Source of the DNA: Pseudomonas sp. R84
GTDB lineage: Bacteria > Pseudomonadota > Gammaproteobacteria > Pseudomonadales > Pseudomonadaceae
Reading direction: 5' to 3'
NCBI RefSeq assembly: GCF_009834515.1
Contig: NZ_CP019426.1
Coordinates: 1,291,501-1,355,500 of the forward strand
Length of the DNA: 64,000 nucleotides
Numbering within the stretch: position 1 is the first letter of the stretch; every line of letters begins with the position of its first letter. The translations under genes and the position numbers were made by a program. Below, piece by piece: positions 8,637 through 18,272 of the stretch. The notes under the pieces are model-generated. The model was not told the DNA's origin. It saw only the letters and a list, made by a program, of their open reading frames with translations, and did no database searches.

Positions 8637-9788
8637 CTAGCGGCCGCCCATGATCGCGATGTAGTCCTGCGTCCAGCGGCTATACGGCACAAATTTGCCA
8701 CCTTCAGCCTGCGGAGTTTTCCAGAAGGCGATCTTGTTGAACTGGTCGAAGCCGTTGGTCTTGCAACCTTCAGCGCCGAGCAATTCGCTCTCCTTGCACG
8801 CCGCTGGCACCGCTGGCAACGAACCAAACCACGCCGCTACATCACCCTGGACTTTCGGTTTCAGCGACCAGTCCATCCACTTGTAAGCGCAATTCGGATG
8901 CTTGGCCTCGGCGTGCAACATGGTGGTGTCGGCCCAGCCCGTAGCGCCTTCTTTCGGAATGGTCGAAGCAATCGGCTGCTTCTCGTTCATCAAACCGTTG
9001 ACCTGATACGGCCACGCGCTCGACGCCACCACGCCTTCGTTTTTGAAGTCGCTCATCTGCACCGTGGTGTCATGCCAGTAGCGGTGGATCAGCGGCTGCT
9101 GCGCGCGCAACAGGTCGAGCACGGCTTTGTACTGATCTTCGGTCAGTTGATACGGATCCTTGATGCCCAGTTCAGGCTTGGTCGATTTCAGATAGAGCGC
9201 CGCGTCGGCGATATAAATCGGGCCGTCATACGCCTGCACGCGGCCCTTGTTCGGCTTGCCGTCGGGCAGATCCTGAGCGGCGAACACCACGTTCCAACTG
9301 CTCGGCGCGGTCTTGAACACGTTGGTGTTGTACATCAGCACGTTCGGGCCCCACTGGTACGGGGTGCCGTAAGTCTGCTGGTTGACCACGTACCACGGCG
9401 CGTCTTTGAGGCGCGGGTCGAGGGTGTTCCAGTTCGGGATCAACGCGGTGTTGATCGGTTGCACACGCTTGCCGACGATCAACCGCAGCGACGCATCGCC
9501 CGACGCGGTGACCAGGTCGTAACCGCCCTTGGCCATCAGGCTGACCATTTCGTCCGAGGTGGCGGCGGTCTTCACATTGACCTTGCAGCCGGTTTCTTTT
9601 TCGAAACCGGTCACCCAGTCGTAGGCTTTGTCGCTCTCGCCACGTTCGATGTAACCCGGCCACGCAACGATATCCAGCTGACCTTCGCCAGCACCGACAG
9701 CCTTTAACGGCTCGGCCGCTTGCAGGCTGGCACTGGCCAGCAGGGCCGTGGTGATTGCACTGAGCAGTGCGGTCTTGTGCACGAACAT
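8637..9788 (-). CDS. Polyamine ABC transporter substrate-binding protein, YdcS-like
   Basis: A 383-aa periplasmic protein. A Sec signal peptide (basic start, hydrophobic core to about residue 23, cleavage after LQA) precedes a type 2 periplasmic binding fold. Recognisable pieces are LDIVAWPGYIERGE near 40-52 and GYDLVTASGDASLRL near 90. Others are a YGTPYQWGPNVLMYN segment near 140 and the terminal YSRWTQDYIAIMGGR. These fit the YdcS/PotD family that binds putrescine or spermidine. It starts the transporter genes (S-T-U-V order on the minus strand) as in E. coli ydcSTUV. The exact polyamine cannot be read from sequence. Confidence 0.87.
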   Translation of the reverse strand: MFVHKTALLSAITTALLASASLQAAEPLKAVGAGEGQLDIVAWPGYIERGESDKAYDWVTGFEKETGCKVNVKTAATSDEMVSLMAKGGYDLVTASGDASLRLIVGKRVQPINTALIPNWNTLDPRLKDAPWYVVNQQTYGTPYQWGPNVLMYNTNVFKTAPSSWNVVFAAQDLPDGKPNKGRVQAYDGPIYIADAALYLKSTKPELGIKDPYQLTEDQYKAVLDLLRAQQPLIHRYWHDTTVQMSDFKNEGVVASSAWPYQVNGLMNEKQPIASTIPKEGATGWADTTMLHAEAKHPNCAYKWMDWSLKPKVQGDVAAWFGSLPAVPAACKESELLGAEGCKTNGFDQFNKIAFWKTPQAEGGKFVPYSRWTQDYIAIMGGR

Positions 9789-9871
9789 GGTTGAACCCTC
9801 TTCTTTAAATTATGGTCGGGGCAGTTGTGAACGCGGTGAAGCATGCCGTTAACGGCTTGTTATTAGCGTAG

Positions 9872-11359
9872 TCAGAGATGCTGGCCGTGGCGGGCCATGA
9901 TGTGCCGCACCACGCTGTAGTCCTGCAGCGAATCACTGGATAAGTCTTTGCCGTAACCGGAGCGTTTCAGCCCGCCGTGGGGCATTTCGCTGACCAGCAT
10001 GAAATGGCTGTTGATCCACGTGCAGCCGTACTGCAGGCGCGCGGCGACTTGCATCGCCTTGTCCAGGTTCTGTGTCCAGACCGACGAGGCAAGGCCGTAT
10101 TCGGAGTCGTTGGCCCAGTCGACGGCCTGCGCGAGTTCGTCGAAACGGGTCACGGTGACTACCGGGCCGAACACTTCGCGCTGGACGATTTCGTCGCTCT
10201 GTTTGCAACCGGCGAGCAGCGTCGGCTGATAGTAGAAACCGGCGCCGGAATGCACCGCCGCACCGGTCACGCGTTCGATGTGCGGCTGACCGAGGGCGCG
10301 CTCGACGAAACTGGCCACGCGGTCGCGCTGGCGGGTGCTGATCAGCGGGCCGATCTCGTTGTCGGCGTCACGCTTGCCGGCGAAACGCAGGCTGCTGACG
10401 GCGGCGCCAAGTTCGGCGACCAATTTGTCGTGAATCCCGGCCTGCGCGTAGATCCGGCATGCGGCGGTGCAGTCCTGCCCGGCGTTGTAGTAACCGTAAG
10501 TGCGCACGCCATCGACCACGGCCTGGATGTCGGCGTCGTTGCAGACGATTACCGGGGCTTTACCGCCGAGTTCTAGGTGCGTGCGTTTCAGGGTTTTCGC
10601 GGCGGCCTGGAGGATTTTCTGTCCGGTGACGATATCGCCGGTCAGCGAGACCATTCGCACTTTCGCGTGGCCGACCAAATGGCTGCCGACGCCTTCGCCG
10701 CCACCGCAGATGATGTTGATCACCCCGCGCGGGAGGATTTCGGCCAGCGCCGGCGCCAGGGCGAGGATCGACAGCGGCGTGTGTTCGGAGGGCTTGAACA
10801 CCAGCGTGTTGCCGGCGGCGAGGGCCGGGGCGATTTTCCACGCGGCCATCATGATCGGGTAGTTCCACGGCGCAATCGAAGCGACCACGCCAATCGGATC
10901 GCGCCGCACCATGCTGGTGTAGCCCGGCAGGTATTCGCCGCTGAGCTGACCGGTCTGGCACCGCACGGCGCCAGCGAAGAAACGGAACACATCGACGGTC
11001 GCGGTCAAATCGTCCTGACGCGCCAGGTGCAACGGCTTGCCGCAGTTCAGCGATTCGAGGCGGGCGAGGTGGTCGGCGTGTTTTTCCACGGCGTTGGCGA
11101 TGTCGAGCAACAGATTCGAGCGTTGCTGCGGCGTGGTGCGCGACCATTCGGCAAAGGCGCGGTGGGCGGCGAGGATGGCGGCTTCGACTTGCTCGGTGCT
11201 CGCCTCGGCGATGTGCGTGAGGATTTCACCGTTGGCCGGGTTGAGAATAGGCTCGACGAAACCTTCCCCAGCGACCAATTCGCCATCGATCAACAACGCG
11301 GTACACATCGGGGTCTGCGCGCCAGCCATTTTCCGCGATCTCTTTTCTTGTGTGGCCAT
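9872..11359 (-). CDS. Gamma-aminobutyraldehyde dehydrogenase paralog (copy 2)
   Basis: A 495-aa aldehyde dehydrogenase starting at the ATG at 11359 (GGGAG five nt upstream). It closely parallels the protein at 4002-5426 along its whole length, sharing APWNYP, the LELGGKAP Glu region, [15 protein letters not shown] with the catalytic Cys, and SEMPHGG near the end. It differs by an extra ~19-residue N-terminus. The ABC transporter lies between the two copies, so this is either a duplication or two enzymes with different omega-amino aldehyde preferences (for example putrescine versus spermidine or cadaverine products). The divergence is large enough that it is not a recent copy. Confidence 0.85.
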   Translation of the reverse strand: MATQEKRSRKMAGAQTPMCTALLIDGELVAGEGFVEPILNPANGEILTHIAEASTEQVEAAILAAHRAFAEWSRTTPQQRSNLLLDIANAVEKHADHLARLESLNCGKPLHLARQDDLTATVDVFRFFAGAVRCQTGQLSGEYLPGYTSMVRRDPIGVVASIAPWNYPIMMAAWKIAPALAAGNTLVFKPSEHTPLSILALAPALAEILPRGVINIICGGGEGVGSHLVGHAKVRMVSLTGDIVTGQKILQAAAKTLKRTHLELGGKAPVIVCNDADIQAVVDGVRTYGYYNAGQDCTAACRIYAQAGIHDKLVAELGAAVSSLRFAGKRDADNEIGPLISTRQRDRVASFVERALGQPHIERVTGAAVHSGAGFYYQPTLLAGCKQSDEIVQREVFGPVVTVTRFDELAQAVDWANDSEYGLASSVWTQNLDKAMQVAARLQYGCTWINSHFMLVSEMPHGGLKRSGYGKDLSSDSLQDYSVVRHIMARHGQHL

Positions 11360-11460
11360 TGTTGCTCCCTGATATCGGGAGCCGGCCGTCTTATAGATGC
11401 AGCAAGACTAGTGCGCGGCTCCGAGGTCGACAAATTCTAAATACTGAAGGCAGCGTTCGA

Positions 11461-12375
11461 TTAAATAGATGGCTTGCGTCCGCCGTGGGGTTGTTCGCGG
11501 GCCACGGTCAGGAAGGGGTCGACCAATGCGGGGCGCGCGGTGCCACGGCGCCAGGCCAGACCGACGTCGAGGGTCTGGTTGAGGTCGGCGATGGGCCGCG
11601 CTTCGATGATGTCGCCCTCCAGTGACCACGGGCGATAAGTCATGTCCGGCTGAATCGACACGCCCAATCCGGCGGCGACCAGACTTCGCACGGCTTCGGT
11701 GGAGGCTGTTCTCAGGGTTATTTTTGGTTGCAGCCCGGAACCGCGCCAGAAACGCTGGGCATTGCGATCCATTTCATCGACGTTGAGTTGAATCAACGGT
11801 TCGCGGGCGACGTCGGCGAGGTTGATGCTGTCGTGGTCCAGCAGTGGATGCTGGGCTGGAAGCCATAAACGGTGCGGCGAGTGGGTCAGCACTTCTGTCT
11901 GCAATGCGTGACGGTCTTCGAGGTTGGAGAGGATCAATACGCCGACATCGATCTCGCCGCTGACCAGCAAATGCTCGATGTAGGGGCGTTCGTCTTCCAT
12001 CACGCGGATCTCGACGTTGGGGTAGGCGCGTTGGAACCGCGTGAGCAAATCCGCGAGGTAATAACCGGCAACCAGACTGGTCACACCCACGATCAACTGC
12101 CCGGCAACCTGATCAGTGCTCTGCTGAAGGCTGCGTTTGGCATTGTCCACGGTCGCCAGAATCAGGTGTGCCTGGCGTAGGAACTGATGACCTTGGTGCG
12201 TAAGAGTCATACCTTTGGCGTGACGGCTGAACAGGCTGACGCCGATTTCCTCTTCCAATTGCTGGATCGCTAGAGTCAGGGTCGATTGGGATATGAATGC
12301 GGTTTGCGCGGCGGCGGAGATCGAGCCGGTTTCGGCCACGGCAATGAAATGACGGATCTGGCGCAGGGTCATCAT
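11461..12375 (-). CDS. LysR-family transcriptional regulator
   Basis: A 304-aa LysR-type regulator starting at MMTLRQIRHF (ATG 12375). The N-terminal winged helix-turn-helix (residues 5-65) contains GSISAAAQTAFISQSTLTLAIQQLEEEIG. A periplasmic-binding-like effector domain follows from about residue 92. It lies 101 nt upstream of the aldehyde dehydrogenase (copy 2) in the same direction. LysR proteins usually control adjacent genes, so control of the polyamine/aminobutyraldehyde cluster is a reasonable inference. The effector is unknown. The start has no strong ribosome site. Confidence 0.85.
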   Translation of the reverse strand: MMTLRQIRHFIAVAETGSISAAAQTAFISQSTLTLAIQQLEEEIGVSLFSRHAKGMTLTHQGHQFLRQAHLILATVDNAKRSLQQSTDQVAGQLIVGVTSLVAGYYLADLLTRFQRAYPNVEIRVMEDERPYIEHLLVSGEIDVGVLILSNLEDRHALQTEVLTHSPHRLWLPAQHPLLDHDSINLADVAREPLIQLNVDEMDRNAQRFWRGSGLQPKITLRTASTEAVRSLVAAGLGVSIQPDMTYRPWSLEGDIIEARPIADLNQTLDVGLAWRRGTARPALVDPFLTVAREQPHGGRKPSI

Positions 12376-12589
12376 GACGGGAATACCCGATGGGCGATTT
12401 AATCGATGGCTCGGACTGTATATCTTTTTAGTCGATGGATCGATTTCCGAAAATGACTCGCCGGTTTGCTCTTGCCATTCGTCGGGAAAGGGTCTCGACC
12501 TGTAATTTCTGACAGTTGTCCATCTGGCCCTTATCGCGCTCACTGATTGCAGAGATTTCTGGCGTTCAATTTGCGATAAGGAGATTCAC

Positions 12590-14947
12590 ATGGACACGGT
12601 CCCCACCGGGCAGTCTGATAGCTCAGAACCGGTAGCTCCGACTTGTTTGCCACAAAGTGATGAGCTGATGTCAGGTGTCATGGAGGTGGACAATCAGGTG
12701 CTGGCGTTGAGTCCACCTGATCTGCCAGAAGCCACACGACCGGTCAAAGGCGCGCATTTGGGTGTTCCATTGCGCATCTATGATTTGGCGCCGGAAGGCG
12801 CAAAAGTCGTCTTCGATCCGTATCTGAACCAGCGACGGGGCGATACGGTGTTTTTGAATCTGAATGGTCAACCCGGCATCGACAGTGTGCAGACGCTCGC
12901 CGAAGACGATGCTGTAACACTGCACATTCCTCATAAGTTACTGCTTCCCGATGTGGTTAACCGGATCACCTGTACCGTGAAGCGGGGCAGTGAAAACAAG
13001 GGCACCTCCGAGCCACCGCTGGAGGTGCTATACAACAAGGTCCGTCCCGGTAATCAAGACACCACTCCGGGAGACGGAGCACATTCGGAACTTGAATTGA
13101 TTCTGTCCGACGCCTGGCGCAACGGCGTTGGCCCGGACTTTCCTGCCGCCGGTGCCCAAGTCTGCGTGTCATACCCGTATTGCCGTGCTTTTGACCGCAT
13201 TCGATTGAACCTCAACGGCCATGATGTTTACCACGATGTCACAGAGGAAGAGGTGCCAGATCCGTGGTCCAGTGATCCCGTCAAGGTCTGTTTCAGCGTC
13301 ACCCGCGCAGACTTGGATAAGGCCGGGGATCACCCGAAATTCAACATCTCTTATACGGTTACCGATCAGTTGGGTAACAATCCCGATCCGGACTCACTCT
13401 GGTCGGCTGTGCAAACCATTGATGTGGATTTGGCGGGTAGTCGATTGCCCAAGGCTTTGTTGCGCGAAATCCTTGATGGTCCCGACGATGACCCGGATAT
13501 CGAACTTGAGAAGCTCGGTGCAAATGATTTGCTGATCGTTGTACTCACCAGTGATCCGCGTTTCCTGTTTGGCGATTTGATCTTTGCCACCTTCACCGCA
13601 AGAGTCACAGGCAACCCGGACGTTATCGTTACGGCCACGGGCACCGTCGGCAAAGACCAGTTCGGGCAGAAGCAACCGAGCATTTTAAAGATCGAGAACA
13701 AGAGCGTTATCGCTGGTAGTGACGTGTCGGTGACCTACACACTTATCAGAGAGGGCGCCTCGGTCGGCAACTCGGCAGTCACCACTGCCAAAGTAAAGGG
13801 CGAGGGGTTGCCAGCGTTGCTTGCACCGCAGCTGCTCAAATCGGTCAAACGAGTTCTCGACCCACTGGACTCTGCCAATCTGCAAGGTGCTACGGGTCGG
13901 GTCGAAATCGTCGGTTATCTTCCGCGCCGGGACGAAAAATTCCTCCTCATCGTTAATGGCGCCGCGGGAGCGGGATCTCCAACCTTCGAGCCCAAGTCGC
14001 TGAATTCCAACAGTCGGGCCAACTTTCAACTCGATAGCGCATTCATTGCGGCGAATCTCGGCAAGCGGGTGGAGCTCAGTTTTGTACACCTGCGCGGTGA
14101 CAAGCCGATTCAGACTTCGCCAATACTTGCGGCCACTATCGGGCCCATTACGGACTACCATCCTGACCTGCCGAGTCCGATTATCGGTGATGCGCATGGT
14201 GGCGATCTGGACGTCACGCAACTGCACGCGCAAACGCTTCTGGATGTCAGGCAGTGGCCCCATCAGGTCAAAAACCAACTGGTTTCGTTTATCTACAGCG
14301 GGACAGACCGAGAGGGTAAAGCGACGAGTTTCGAGGATAAGGGGATTCTCGCTCCAGCTTCAGGGCTGAGCCGTTCAATACCATTGGACTGGCTTTTCAC
14401 GCTGCATGACTCAAGCCAGCTAAGAATCGGTATGAGCGTGAATTATTCGGGCAGCCCCGATGGCAAGCAGGTCGTGAAGTTTCCGGAGAGGATCTATACG
14501 GTCAAGACATTGTTGGTCGAGAACTTTGATAATGAGCTTTCGCGGAAGATCTTCCGAGCTAATGAAATTCTCGTGACGCCGGTTCTTACCTTCAAACTGT
14601 TAACGACTGTAGTTCACCAGCCAAATCCGGCTGTGTACACACATGCTGAAATAGGTACTGGTGTACCCGGAAAACAGCTTCATTGGTATGTATTGGCGCA
14701 AGAGAAGGCAGAACTTACGTTCGTTCGAGCATGCCAAAAGGTGAGCTTTCAGTTCTACGGAAACCAATCTACAGCTGCTTATGGCGAAGTTCATTTTTAT
14801 GACAACGACGGCCGCTCTCTCGGACAAGTCAGACTTGATAGGCCATACAGAGTTATTGAATTTTCAGGGTTGAATATCAAGAGATTGGAGCTTGTCGCAC
14901 GAGGTAACGTTGCCTGGGTGTTTGACGATTTTGTTCTGATGCCTTGA
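12590..14947 (+). CDS. Large Ig-like repeat protein of unknown function
   Basis: A 785-aa protein with a strong AAGGAG ribosome site six nt before the ATG at 12590. It has no signal peptide or membrane segment. Residues ~50-620 look like a chain of beta-sandwich (Ig-like) units of 110-130 residues. Each begins with a proline-rich boundary followed by a GDxVxLxLNG-like strand (for example GDTVFLNLNGQPG and FDRIRLNLNGHDV). The last ~140 residues form a distinct domain with the pattern VSFQFYG...VHFYDNDGRSLGQV...DDFVLMP, resembling carbohydrate- or surface-binding beta-sandwich domains. Codon use turns clearly more A+T-rich over this domain (14500-14947). Similar orphan proteins are common in Pseudomonas. 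Export without a signal, or an intracellular or toxin-like role, cannot be told apart here. Confidence 0.7.
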   Translation: MDTVPTGQSDSSEPVAPTCLPQSDELMSGVMEVDNQVLALSPPDLPEATRPVKGAHLGVPLRIYDLAPEGAKVVFDPYLNQRRGDTVFLNLNGQPGIDSVQTLAEDDAVTLHIPHKLLLPDVVNRITCTVKRGSENKGTSEPPLEVLYNKVRPGNQDTTPGDGAHSELELILSDAWRNGVGPDFPAAGAQVCVSYPYCRAFDRIRLNLNGHDVYHDVTEEEVPDPWSSDPVKVCFSVTRADLDKAGDHPKFNISYTVTDQLGNNPDPDSLWSAVQTIDVDLAGSRLPKALLREILDGPDDDPDIELEKLGANDLLIVVLTSDPRFLFGDLIFATFTARVTGNPDVIVTATGTVGKDQFGQKQPSILKIENKSVIAGSDVSVTYTLIREGASVGNSAVTTAKVKGEGLPALLAPQLLKSVKRVLDPLDSANLQGATGRVEIVGYLPRRDEKFLLIVNGAAGAGSPTFEPKSLNSNSRANFQLDSAFIAANLGKRVELSFVHLRGDKPIQTSPILAATIGPITDYHPDLPSPIIGDAHGGDLDVTQLHAQTLLDVRQWPHQVKNQLVSFIYSGTDREGKATSFEDKGILAPASGLSRSIPLDWLFTLHDSSQLRIGMSVNYSGSPDGKQVVKFPERIYTVKTLLVENFDNELSRKIFRANEILVTPVLTFKLLTTVVHQPNPAVYTHAEIGTGVPGKQLHWYVLAQEKAELTFVRACQKVSFQFYGNQSTAAYGEVHFYDNDGRSLGQVRLDRPYRVIEFSGLNIKRLELVARGNVAWVFDDFVLMP

Positions 14948-15097
14948 TGACTGAACACAGTGGGTGGGCTTCTTCAATTTATGGCGCACAAGGAAGAGCA
15001 GCAATATCTGGAAGCACACTCACTGGCAGGTCGTGGGCACTTTCGAACTAGGCTGAAGGCCTTATAGAGCCGGATACCCCTAGTTTGGAGGCGTGAC

Positions 15098-15820
15098 ATG
15101 AACACCCGTGGATTGCTCGATCAGCTACTCAAATCGGGCCAGGATCTTTTGCAGAACAAGGCTGGCGGAGCGCAGAACAAAACGGCTGGCGGTGGCTTGG
15201 GCGGTTTGCTCGGCGGCGCGTCTGGCTCCGGTGGCCTCGGCAGTCTGCTGTCAGGTGCGGGTGGCGGTGCATTGGCGGCTGGCGCGATGGGACTGCTGCT
15301 TGGTAACAAGAAAGTGCGCAAGGTCGGCGGCAAAGTTGCGATCTACGGCGGGCTCGCAGCGCTTGGCGTACTGGCCTACAAAGCCTACGGCAACTACAAC
15401 GCCCAGAAAGGCACCGCACCGCAAACCGAACCGCAAACCCTCGACCGCTTGCCACCGGCGCAAGCCGAGCAACACAGTCAGGCCATCCTCAAAGCCTTGG
15501 TCGCTGCCGCCAAAGCTGACGGCCATATCGATGACCGCGAACGTCAACTGATCGAGGGCGAATTCACCAAGCTCGACAACGATCAGGAGCTGCAGCACTG
15601 GCTGCACGCCGAACTCAACAAACCCCTCGACCCGACCGACGTCGCCCGGGCCGCGAGCACGCCGGAGATGGCAGCGGAGATGTACATCGCCAGTGTGATG
15701 TTGGTGGATGAGGAGAACTTCATGGAGAAAAGCTATCTGGATGAACTGGCGCGGCAGTTGAAGCTGGAGCCGGGGTTGAAGGTGGAGTTGGAGAAGCAGG
15801 TGCGCATCGCATCGGCGTAA
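15098..15820 (+). CDS. DUF533 / YebE-like protein with TerB-like domain
   Basis: A 240-aa protein with GGAGG upstream of the ATG at 15098. The N-terminal ~55 residues are low-complexity and glycine-rich (GGLGGLLGG, SGAGGGALAAGAMG). One hydrophobic segment follows near residues 80-100 (VAIYGGLAALGVLAYKAYG). The acidic alpha-helical C-terminal domain (residues ~125-240) has the AAAKADGHIDDRERQLIEG motif of TerB-like/DUF533 proteins. E. coli YebE is an inner-membrane protein induced by envelope stress. The gene stands alone, followed by a REP doublet. Confidence 0.8.
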   Translation: MNTRGLLDQLLKSGQDLLQNKAGGAQNKTAGGGLGGLLGGASGSGGLGSLLSGAGGGALAAGAMGLLLGNKKVRKVGGKVAIYGGLAALGVLAYKAYGNYNAQKGTAPQTEPQTLDRLPPAQAEQHSQAILKALVAAAKADGHIDDRERQLIEGEFTKLDNDQELQHWLHAELNKPLDPTDVARAASTPEMAAEMYIASVMLVDEENFMEKSYLDELARQLKLEPGLKVELEKQVRIASA

Positions 15821-15835
15821 ACCCGGCTGACCCCC

Positions 15836-15902
15836 TTCGCGAGCAAGCTCGCTCCCACAGGGTATTGCGTTCCAATGTGGGAGCGAGCTTGCTCGCGAAG
15901 GC
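15836..15902. repeat. REP doublet, GGGAGCGAGCTTGCTCGCG variant
   Basis: Two inverted copies of TTCGCGAGCAAGCTCGCTCCCACA separated by about 18 nt, just after the DUF533 gene. This copy carries CTTG where most others in the window carry CCTG, and the change is compensated in both arms. Confidence 0.85.
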
Positions 15903-16050
15903 ATTTTCCGCCGCACAGCGACGGCAATGACCATTCCATCGCCTCTTTTTGCCATTACCCCACTGGCACGCCCACCCGCAATTGTCGGACAGTCCCAGCC
16001 CAGAGCCCTCCCGCGACCAAGGCGGACAGGCCCGAGGGTTACAAAGCGTC

Positions 16051-16081
16051 TTATAAATGAAACACCGCCCTCGGCTATACT
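16051..16081 (+). promoter_or_regulatory. Candidate promoter of the wsp operon
   Basis: A good -10 hexamer TATACT (16076-16081) lies 32 nt before the wspA GTG codon. The best -35 candidate is TTATAA at 16051-16056 with a long 19-nt spacer, so the -35 part is weak. No other promoter-like site was seen between the REP doublet and wspA. Confidence 0.4.
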
Positions 16082-16113
16082 CCCCGCATTTCGACTAGGC
16101 ACGAGGAATCACT

Positions 16114-17736
16114 GTGAAGAACTGGACGTTGCGCCAACGCATTTTGGCGAGCTTTGCGGTGATTATCGCCATCATGTTGCTGATGGTCGTCGTTTCGTAT
16201 TCGCGACTGTTGAAGATCGAGGCCAGTGAAAACAGCGTGCGTGATGACGCGATTCCCGGCGTCTATTACAGCTCGATGATCCGTGGCGCCTGGGTCGATA
16301 GTTACATGCAGACGCAAGAACTGCTCGGACTCAAGGAAGGTCAGGGGGTTTCCAGCGAGGACGCGGCCGACTACAAGGCTTTCGAGGCGCGTTTGCAGGA
16401 GCAGATGGGGAACTATCGCAAGACCATGGCAACCGAGGAGGATCGTGTCGAGTTTGCCGCGTTCGAGAAGTACCACGACGCCTACCTCCAGATTCAGGAT
16501 GCCGTGCTGGACTTGCACAAGCGCAACCTGGAAGCGGATGCGGTGAAGATGTTCCACGAAAAGCTCACACCCGCCTGGTATTCCGGGCGCATGAAGCTCA
16601 ATGACATCATCGGCGAAAACAAGAGAGTCGCCGACCAGGCCATGAACAATATCGACGATGCCGTGGCCGCAGCCAAAGTCAGCATGTTCATTTCCCTGTT
16701 GGTCGCCGTCCTGGCCGCCGGCCTGTGCGGTCTGTTGTTGATGCGCGCAATCATGGCGCCGATGAACCGCATTGTGCAGATCCTCGACACCATGCGCACC
16801 GGTGACCTCAGTTCGCGCCTGAACCTTGAGCGCAAGGACGAGTTCGGCGCCGTCGAAACCGGCTTCAACGACATGATGACCGAGCTGACTGCACTGGTTT
16901 CACAAGCCCAGCGCTCCTCGGTGCAGGTGACCACCTCGGTGACTGAAATTGCCGCCACCTCCAAGCAACAGCAAGCCACCGCTACCGAAACCGCAGCGAC
17001 CACCACCGAAATCGGCGCAACGTCCCGTGAGATCGCCGCCACGTCGCGCGATCTGGTGCGCACCATGACCGAAGTCTCCACCGCTGCCGATCAGGCCTCG
17101 GTGCTGGCCGGCTCAGGCCAGCAAGGCTTGGCGCGGATGGAAGACACCATGCACTCGGTAATGGGCGCGGCCGATCTGGTCAATGCCAAACTGGCGATCC
17201 TTAACGAGAAGGCCGGCAACATCAACCAAGTGGTGGTGACCATCGTCAAGGTTGCCGACCAGACCAACCTGCTGTCGCTCAACGCGGCAATCGAAGCCGA
17301 GAAGGCCGGTGAATACGGCCGCGGTTTTGCCGTGGTCGCCACCGAGGTGCGACGTCTGGCGGATCAGACCGCTGTCGCCACTTACGATATCGAGCAAATG
17401 GTTCGCGAGATCCAGTCGGCGGTGTCGGCAGGTGTGATGGGCATGGACAAGTTCTCCGAAGAAGTGCGCCGTGGCATGTCCGAAGTGCAGCAGGTCGGCG
17501 AGCAACTGTCGCAGATCATCCATCAGGTGCAGGCACTGGCGCCGCGGGTGTTGATGGTCAACGAAGGCATGCAGGCGCAGGCCACCGGCGCCGAGCAGAT
17601 CAACCACGCGCTGGTGCAGTTGGGCGATGCCAGCAGCCAGACCGTCGAGTCGCTGCGTCAGGCCAGTTTCGCCATCGACGAACTGAGCCAGGTGGCCGTC
17701 GGGCTGCGCAGCGGCGTTTCGCGATTCAAAGTCTGA
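16114..17736 (+). CDS. wspA: WspA, surface-sensing methyl-accepting chemoreceptor
   Basis: A 540-aa inner-membrane chemoreceptor starting at GTG 16114 with GAGGA upstream. Transmembrane helices lie near residues 10-30 and 190-213 and enclose a ~155-residue helical periplasmic sensor. A HAMP linker (~211-263) follows, then a long coiled coil whose tip reads DQTNLLSLNAAIEAEKAGEYGRGFAV. WspA senses surface contact or envelope stress and activates the kinase WspE, leading to cyclic-di-GMP production by WspR. Glutamine/glutamate pairs in the helices are the likely methylation sites for WspC and WspF. Its stop overlaps the wspB start (TGATG). Confidence 0.96.
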   Translation: MKNWTLRQRILASFAVIIAIMLLMVVVSYSRLLKIEASENSVRDDAIPGVYYSSMIRGAWVDSYMQTQELLGLKEGQGVSSEDAADYKAFEARLQEQMGNYRKTMATEEDRVEFAAFEKYHDAYLQIQDAVLDLHKRNLEADAVKMFHEKLTPAWYSGRMKLNDIIGENKRVADQAMNNIDDAVAAAKVSMFISLLVAVLAAGLCGLLLMRAIMAPMNRIVQILDTMRTGDLSSRLNLERKDEFGAVETGFNDMMTELTALVSQAQRSSVQVTTSVTEIAATSKQQQATATETAATTTEIGATSREIAATSRDLVRTMTEVSTAADQASVLAGSGQQGLARMEDTMHSVMGAADLVNAKLAILNEKAGNINQVVVTIVKVADQTNLLSLNAAIEAEKAGEYGRGFAVVATEVRRLADQTAVATYDIEQMVREIQSAVSAGVMGMDKFSEEVRRGMSEVQQVGEQLSQIIHQVQALAPRVLMVNEGMQAQATGAEQINHALVQLGDASSQTVESLRQASFAIDELSQVAVGLRSGVSRFKV

Positions 17737-18272
17737 TGAGCGAAATCATCGCCAAACGCGGCGCCGCGCAGGTGGCGAAGCCGGCATTGTTCCTGCTGTT
17801 TCGTATCGGCAGCGAGCGTTACGCCCTGCGCGCCACCGAAGTCGCGGAAGTGTTGCCGCGCCTGCCGCTCAAGCCGATCGCGCGGGCACCGCAATGGGTC
17901 GCCGGGGTGTTTGCCTATCGCGGTGCTGTGGTGCCGGTGATCGATCTCAGCGCATTGACCTTTGGCCATCCTGCCGAGGCGCGCACCAGCACCCGTCTGG
18001 TATTGGTCAATTATCGGCCGGATGAAACGCAACCCGCGCAATGGCTCGGACTGATTCTCGAACAAGCCACCGACACCCTGCGTTGCCATCCGCACGAGTT
18101 TCAGCCTTACGGCCTCGACAACCGCGAGGCGCCTTACCTCGGCCCGGTTCGCGAAGATGCCCAGGGATTGGTGCAATGGGTGCGGGTCAATGACTTGCTC
18201 GATGACGCGGTGCGCGCCTTGCTATTCCCCGATCCGCCGCTGAGTCCGGCGCAGCTTGAGGCGCCGGCATGA
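17736..18272 (+). CDS. wspB: WspB, CheW-like coupling protein
   Basis: A 178-aa CheW-domain protein (PALFLLFRIGSERYALRATEVAEVLPRLPLKPI near the start; GVFAYRGAVVPVIDLSAL in the middle). CheW proteins link a receptor to its histidine kinase in the cytoplasmic array. It follows wspA with a one-base TGATG overlap and overlaps wspC by 4 nt. WspB and WspD are the two coupling proteins of this pathway; in P. aeruginosa they place the complex differently in the cell. Confidence 0.94.
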   Translation: MSEIIAKRGAAQVAKPALFLLFRIGSERYALRATEVAEVLPRLPLKPIARAPQWVAGVFAYRGAVVPVIDLSALTFGHPAEARTSTRLVLVNYRPDETQPAQWLGLILEQATDTLRCHPHEFQPYGLDNREAPYLGPVREDAQGLVQWVRVNDLLDDAVRALLFPDPPLSPAQLEAPA

